From Boseongicola aestuarii (lineage in GTDB: Bacteria > Pseudomonadota > Alphaproteobacteria > Rhodobacterales > Rhodobacteraceae), in assembly GCF_900184815.1 (NCBI RefSeq), contig NZ_FXXQ01000005.1, positions 124,001-188,000 of the forward strand: DNA of 64,000 bases, given 5' to 3'. Made by a program: the position numbers and the translations under genes. The notes below the pieces were generated by a model. The model made no database searches. It had not been told where the DNA came from and saw nothing but the letters and a program-made list of their open reading frames with translations. Positions 62,234-64,000 of this stretch are shown here, in pieces. The stretch's first letter is position 1. Every line of letters begins with the position of its first letter.

Positions 62234-63744
62234 GCAATCCCGTTGCGCCGCGCCGCGACAGTTAGCGCGCCCAGAGTTACCAAAAGGAAAACGGCCACAG
62301 GAAGATCACCACTGCGCGCATAAAGCGTGGCCCCGCGCCCCTTCGGCACCGCGACATCCACAAACCCCGCCTCGCCCAGCTCCAGAGACGACACCACCTC
62401 GCCCGTCGCATCGAATACCGCCGACACGCCCGTGTTCGCCACGCGGATCAAAGGCAAGCCCTGCTCCACGGCACGAAACCGCGCCTGATCCAAATGCTGA
62501 TACGGCCCCGAGACCGTGCCGAACCACGCATCATTGGTGATCTGCAAAAGATAGTCGGGCCGCTCCAGCCCGCGCCCATGCCCTGGAAATATCGCCTCAT
62601 AACAAATGAGCGGCAAAGCCCGGCCCAAAGACGTCTCGATCAACCGAACGCCCGCCCCGGGCGAAAACCCATAGCCGTCCCGCGCCGCAAATGACCTGAG
62701 GCCCACCAGCTGCGCCACCTGCCCGAACGGAATATACTCCCCGAACGGCACCAGATGCACTTTGTCATACACTTCCCCGGCCTGCCCATTGGCCCCGATG
62801 ACAATCAATGCATTGTGATTGCGCCCGGCCTCGCTCCGGTTGATGCCCGTGGCCACCGGCACACCTTCCGCCGCCCCGGCAATCTGCCCCAGAACCGGCG
62901 CCGCGCGATCCAGCCGATAAGGCAAGGCCGTCTCCGGCCAGACGATCAGATCCACACCCTCTTTCGGTGCCGCCGTAAACCCAATCTGACGCTCCACAAA
63001 AAGATGCGCCCGCTCGGGATCCCACTTTTCATCCTGCGGCGCATTGGGTTGCACCAGTCGCACCGTCCCAAGATCATAACTGCTTTGAGGACTGGCCTTC
63101 AGCAAAAGCCCATACCCCTGCAACCCCGCCACGGCCAGAAACAAGACCAGAATACCCGTCCCCTGCCAAATCGGTCGCGGGCCTTGCCGTCCCCGCAGCA
63201 AAACCGGCAGAGCGGCCAGAAACAAGTTGATGAAACTCAACCCATAAGGCCCGACCAGCGACGCCAGCATCCGCATCGGCGTGTCCGCCCAAACGTAAGC
63301 CGGCAACGCCCAGGGAAACCCGGTCAACACATGCCCCCGCAGCATCTCAGCCGCCGCCAAAGCCACCACAAAGATCAAAACCCGCCCGGCCCCGATCCAA
63401 CCCGCAAGCGCCCAGAACAACGCCAGCCCACCGGCCATCAATACCAACGCAAACGGCGCCATCCACCCATGTCGCGCCACATCGACCAGAAACGGCTCGA
63501 CAATCCACGACAAGGACAGCGCAAAATACCCGACCCCCCCGGCCCAGGCCGCCCACGCCGCAAAAGCTCGATGCCCTTCTTTTTGGCTGTAATATCCCGG
63601 GGTCCGGGGCAGCGCCCCGGCAACACACCAAATTAGCAAAGCAAAACCGGCCAGAGACACCGGCCAAAGCCCAAACGGCGCATGCCCCAAAGCCGCCAGC
63701 ACCCCCGCCAGAAACGACAGCCCCAGAAGTCTGCGCCTGCTCAC
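62221..63744 (-). CDS. lnt: Apolipoprotein N-acyltransferase
   Basis: The 507-residue inner-membrane enzyme has ~7 membrane segments and a nitrilase-like domain with the catalytic Glu in IVWPETALPYRLD, Lys in YDKVHLVPFGEYIPF and Cys in LPLICYEAIFPG. It adds the third acyl chain to lipoproteins. Start is a GTG at 63744, only 3 bases after the corC stop. Residues ~42-57 (AGALPRTPGYYSQKEG) are encoded by a hairpin repeat copy, an apparent in-frame insertion between two membrane helices. Confidence 0.95.
   Translation of the reverse strand: MSRRRLLGLSFLAGVLAALGHAPFGLWPVSLAGFALLIWCVAGALPRTPGYYSQKEGHRAFAAWAAWAGGVGYFALSLSWIVEPFLVDVARHGWMAPFALVLMAGGLALFWALAGWIGAGRVLIFVVALAAAEMLRGHVLTGFPWALPAYVWADTPMRMLASLVGPYGLSFINLFLAALPVLLRGRQGPRPIWQGTGILVLFLAVAGLQGYGLLLKASPQSSYDLGTVRLVQPNAPQDEKWDPERAHLFVERQIGFTAAPKEGVDLIVWPETALPYRLDRAAPVLGQIAGAAEGVPVATGINRSEAGRNHNALIVIGANGQAGEVYDKVHLVPFGEYIPFGQVAQLVGLRSFAARDGYGFSPGAGVRLIETSLGRALPLICYEAIFPGHGRGLERPDYLLQITNDAWFGTVSGPYQHLDQARFRAVEQGLPLIRVANTGVSAVFDATGEVVSSLELGEAGFVDVAVPKGRGATLYARSGDLPVAVFLLVTLGALTVAARRNGIAKPS
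63574..63620 (+). repeat. Interspersed hairpin repeat, copy D (inside lnt)
   Basis: Box cccttctttttggctgtaat then atccc, followed by the perfect hairpin ccggggc-agc-gccccgg (63604-63620). It lies wholly within the lnt coding sequence and keeps its frame open. Confidence 0.75.
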
Positions 63745-63747
63745 GCT

Positions 63748-64000
63748 CTACTCGGCCGCCTTAGCTGTGCGAAATCGAACCCGAAGCCGCTTGATCCGCC
63801 GCGGATCCGCATCAACGACCTCGAAGTCAACGCCGCCCGGATGCTTCACGACCTCGCCCCGGGCAGGCACCCGACCCGCCAGCATGAAGACCAGACCGCC
63901 AAGCGTATCGATCTCTTCTTCCATCTCCGGCTCGATCAGCTTTTCTCCGATCTCCGCCTCGAAATCGTCAATCGGTGTGCGCGACTGCGCCAGATAACAT
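63748..64000 (-). CDS. corC: CorC/HlyC-family protein, C-terminal part (cut by window edge)
   Basis: The open frame entering from the right edge gives 83 residues: RTPIDDFEAEIGEKLIEPEM, then IDTLGGLVFMLAGRVPARGE and a C-terminal basic stretch KRLRVRF. This is the C-terminal CorC_HlyC domain of the Mg/Co efflux-type family. Its normal location next to lnt in alphaproteobacteria supports the call. The CBS domains would lie outside the window. Confidence 0.87.
   Translation of the reverse strand, partial: CYLAQSRTPIDDFEAEIGEKLIEPEMEEEIDTLGGLVFMLAGRVPARGEVVKHPGGVDFEVVDADPRRIKRLRVRFRTAKAAE

Overview
The window looks like the chromosome of an alphaproteobacterium of the Rhodobacterales (Roseobacter group). 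The evidence is a moderately GC-rich sequence, ordinary Shine-Dalgarno sites, several TRAP and ABC uptake systems, a metK leader that matches the SAM/SAH riboswitch typical of that order, and rhodobacterial-type neighbourhoods (rpsA-ihfB, glnK-amtB, trpF, lnt-metK). No rRNA operon, CRISPR array or intact mobile element was seen. Functions are assigned by reading motifs and family resemblance; no database search was run.

Left part (1-20.9 kb). A partial mgtE runs off the left edge. Next comes a tightly packed plus-strand operon (1077-13831): TAXI-type TRAP binding protein, fused TRAP permease, UspA-like protein, nitrilase-family hydrolase, a large Orn/Lys/Arg-type PLP decarboxylase, an ATP-grasp ligase, a C45 Ntn hydrolase/acyltransferase, a class III aminotransferase and a BKACE (beta-keto acid cleavage) enzyme. 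I do not recognise this as a known pathway; it is my best candidate for an undescribed uptake-plus-amine/amide metabolism system. A decayed TetR gene follows, then a gene-poor stretch, an oxidoreductase/TIM-barrel pair, an orphan YejA-like binding protein, an isocitrate-lyase-family lyase and a HAD phosphatase.

Middle (21-44.7 kb). An AfuABC/FbpABC-like ABC importer ends against an inositol-monophosphatase-family gene. A scar with integrase and IS6 transposase fragments comes next, followed by an SDR enzyme. Then comes an organophosphonate island: an Opp/Dpp-type importer, a formylglycine-type phosphonate monoester hydrolase/sulfatase and a LysR regulator, divergent from phnW-phnA-phnY-pbfA and a D-2-hydroxyacid dehydrogenase. 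Together these could import a phosphonate or its ester, release aminoethylphosphonate and convert it through phosphonoacetaldehyde and phosphonoacetate to acetate and phosphate. PbfA would feed in the hydroxylated analogue. The island ends with a broken iron-alcohol dehydrogenase next to tRNA-Ser(GCU).

Right part (44.7-64 kb). This is mostly housekeeping: amidase, ychF, trpA, amtB and glnK, a PBP1A-type penicillin-binding protein, trpF, ihfB, rpsA, a LysR regulator with small divergent genes, an aldo/keto reductase, cmk, metK under a SAM/SAH riboswitch, lnt, and the end of corC. Four copies of an interspersed hairpin repeat lie here. One is inside the lnt reading frame and another abuts the start of cmk.
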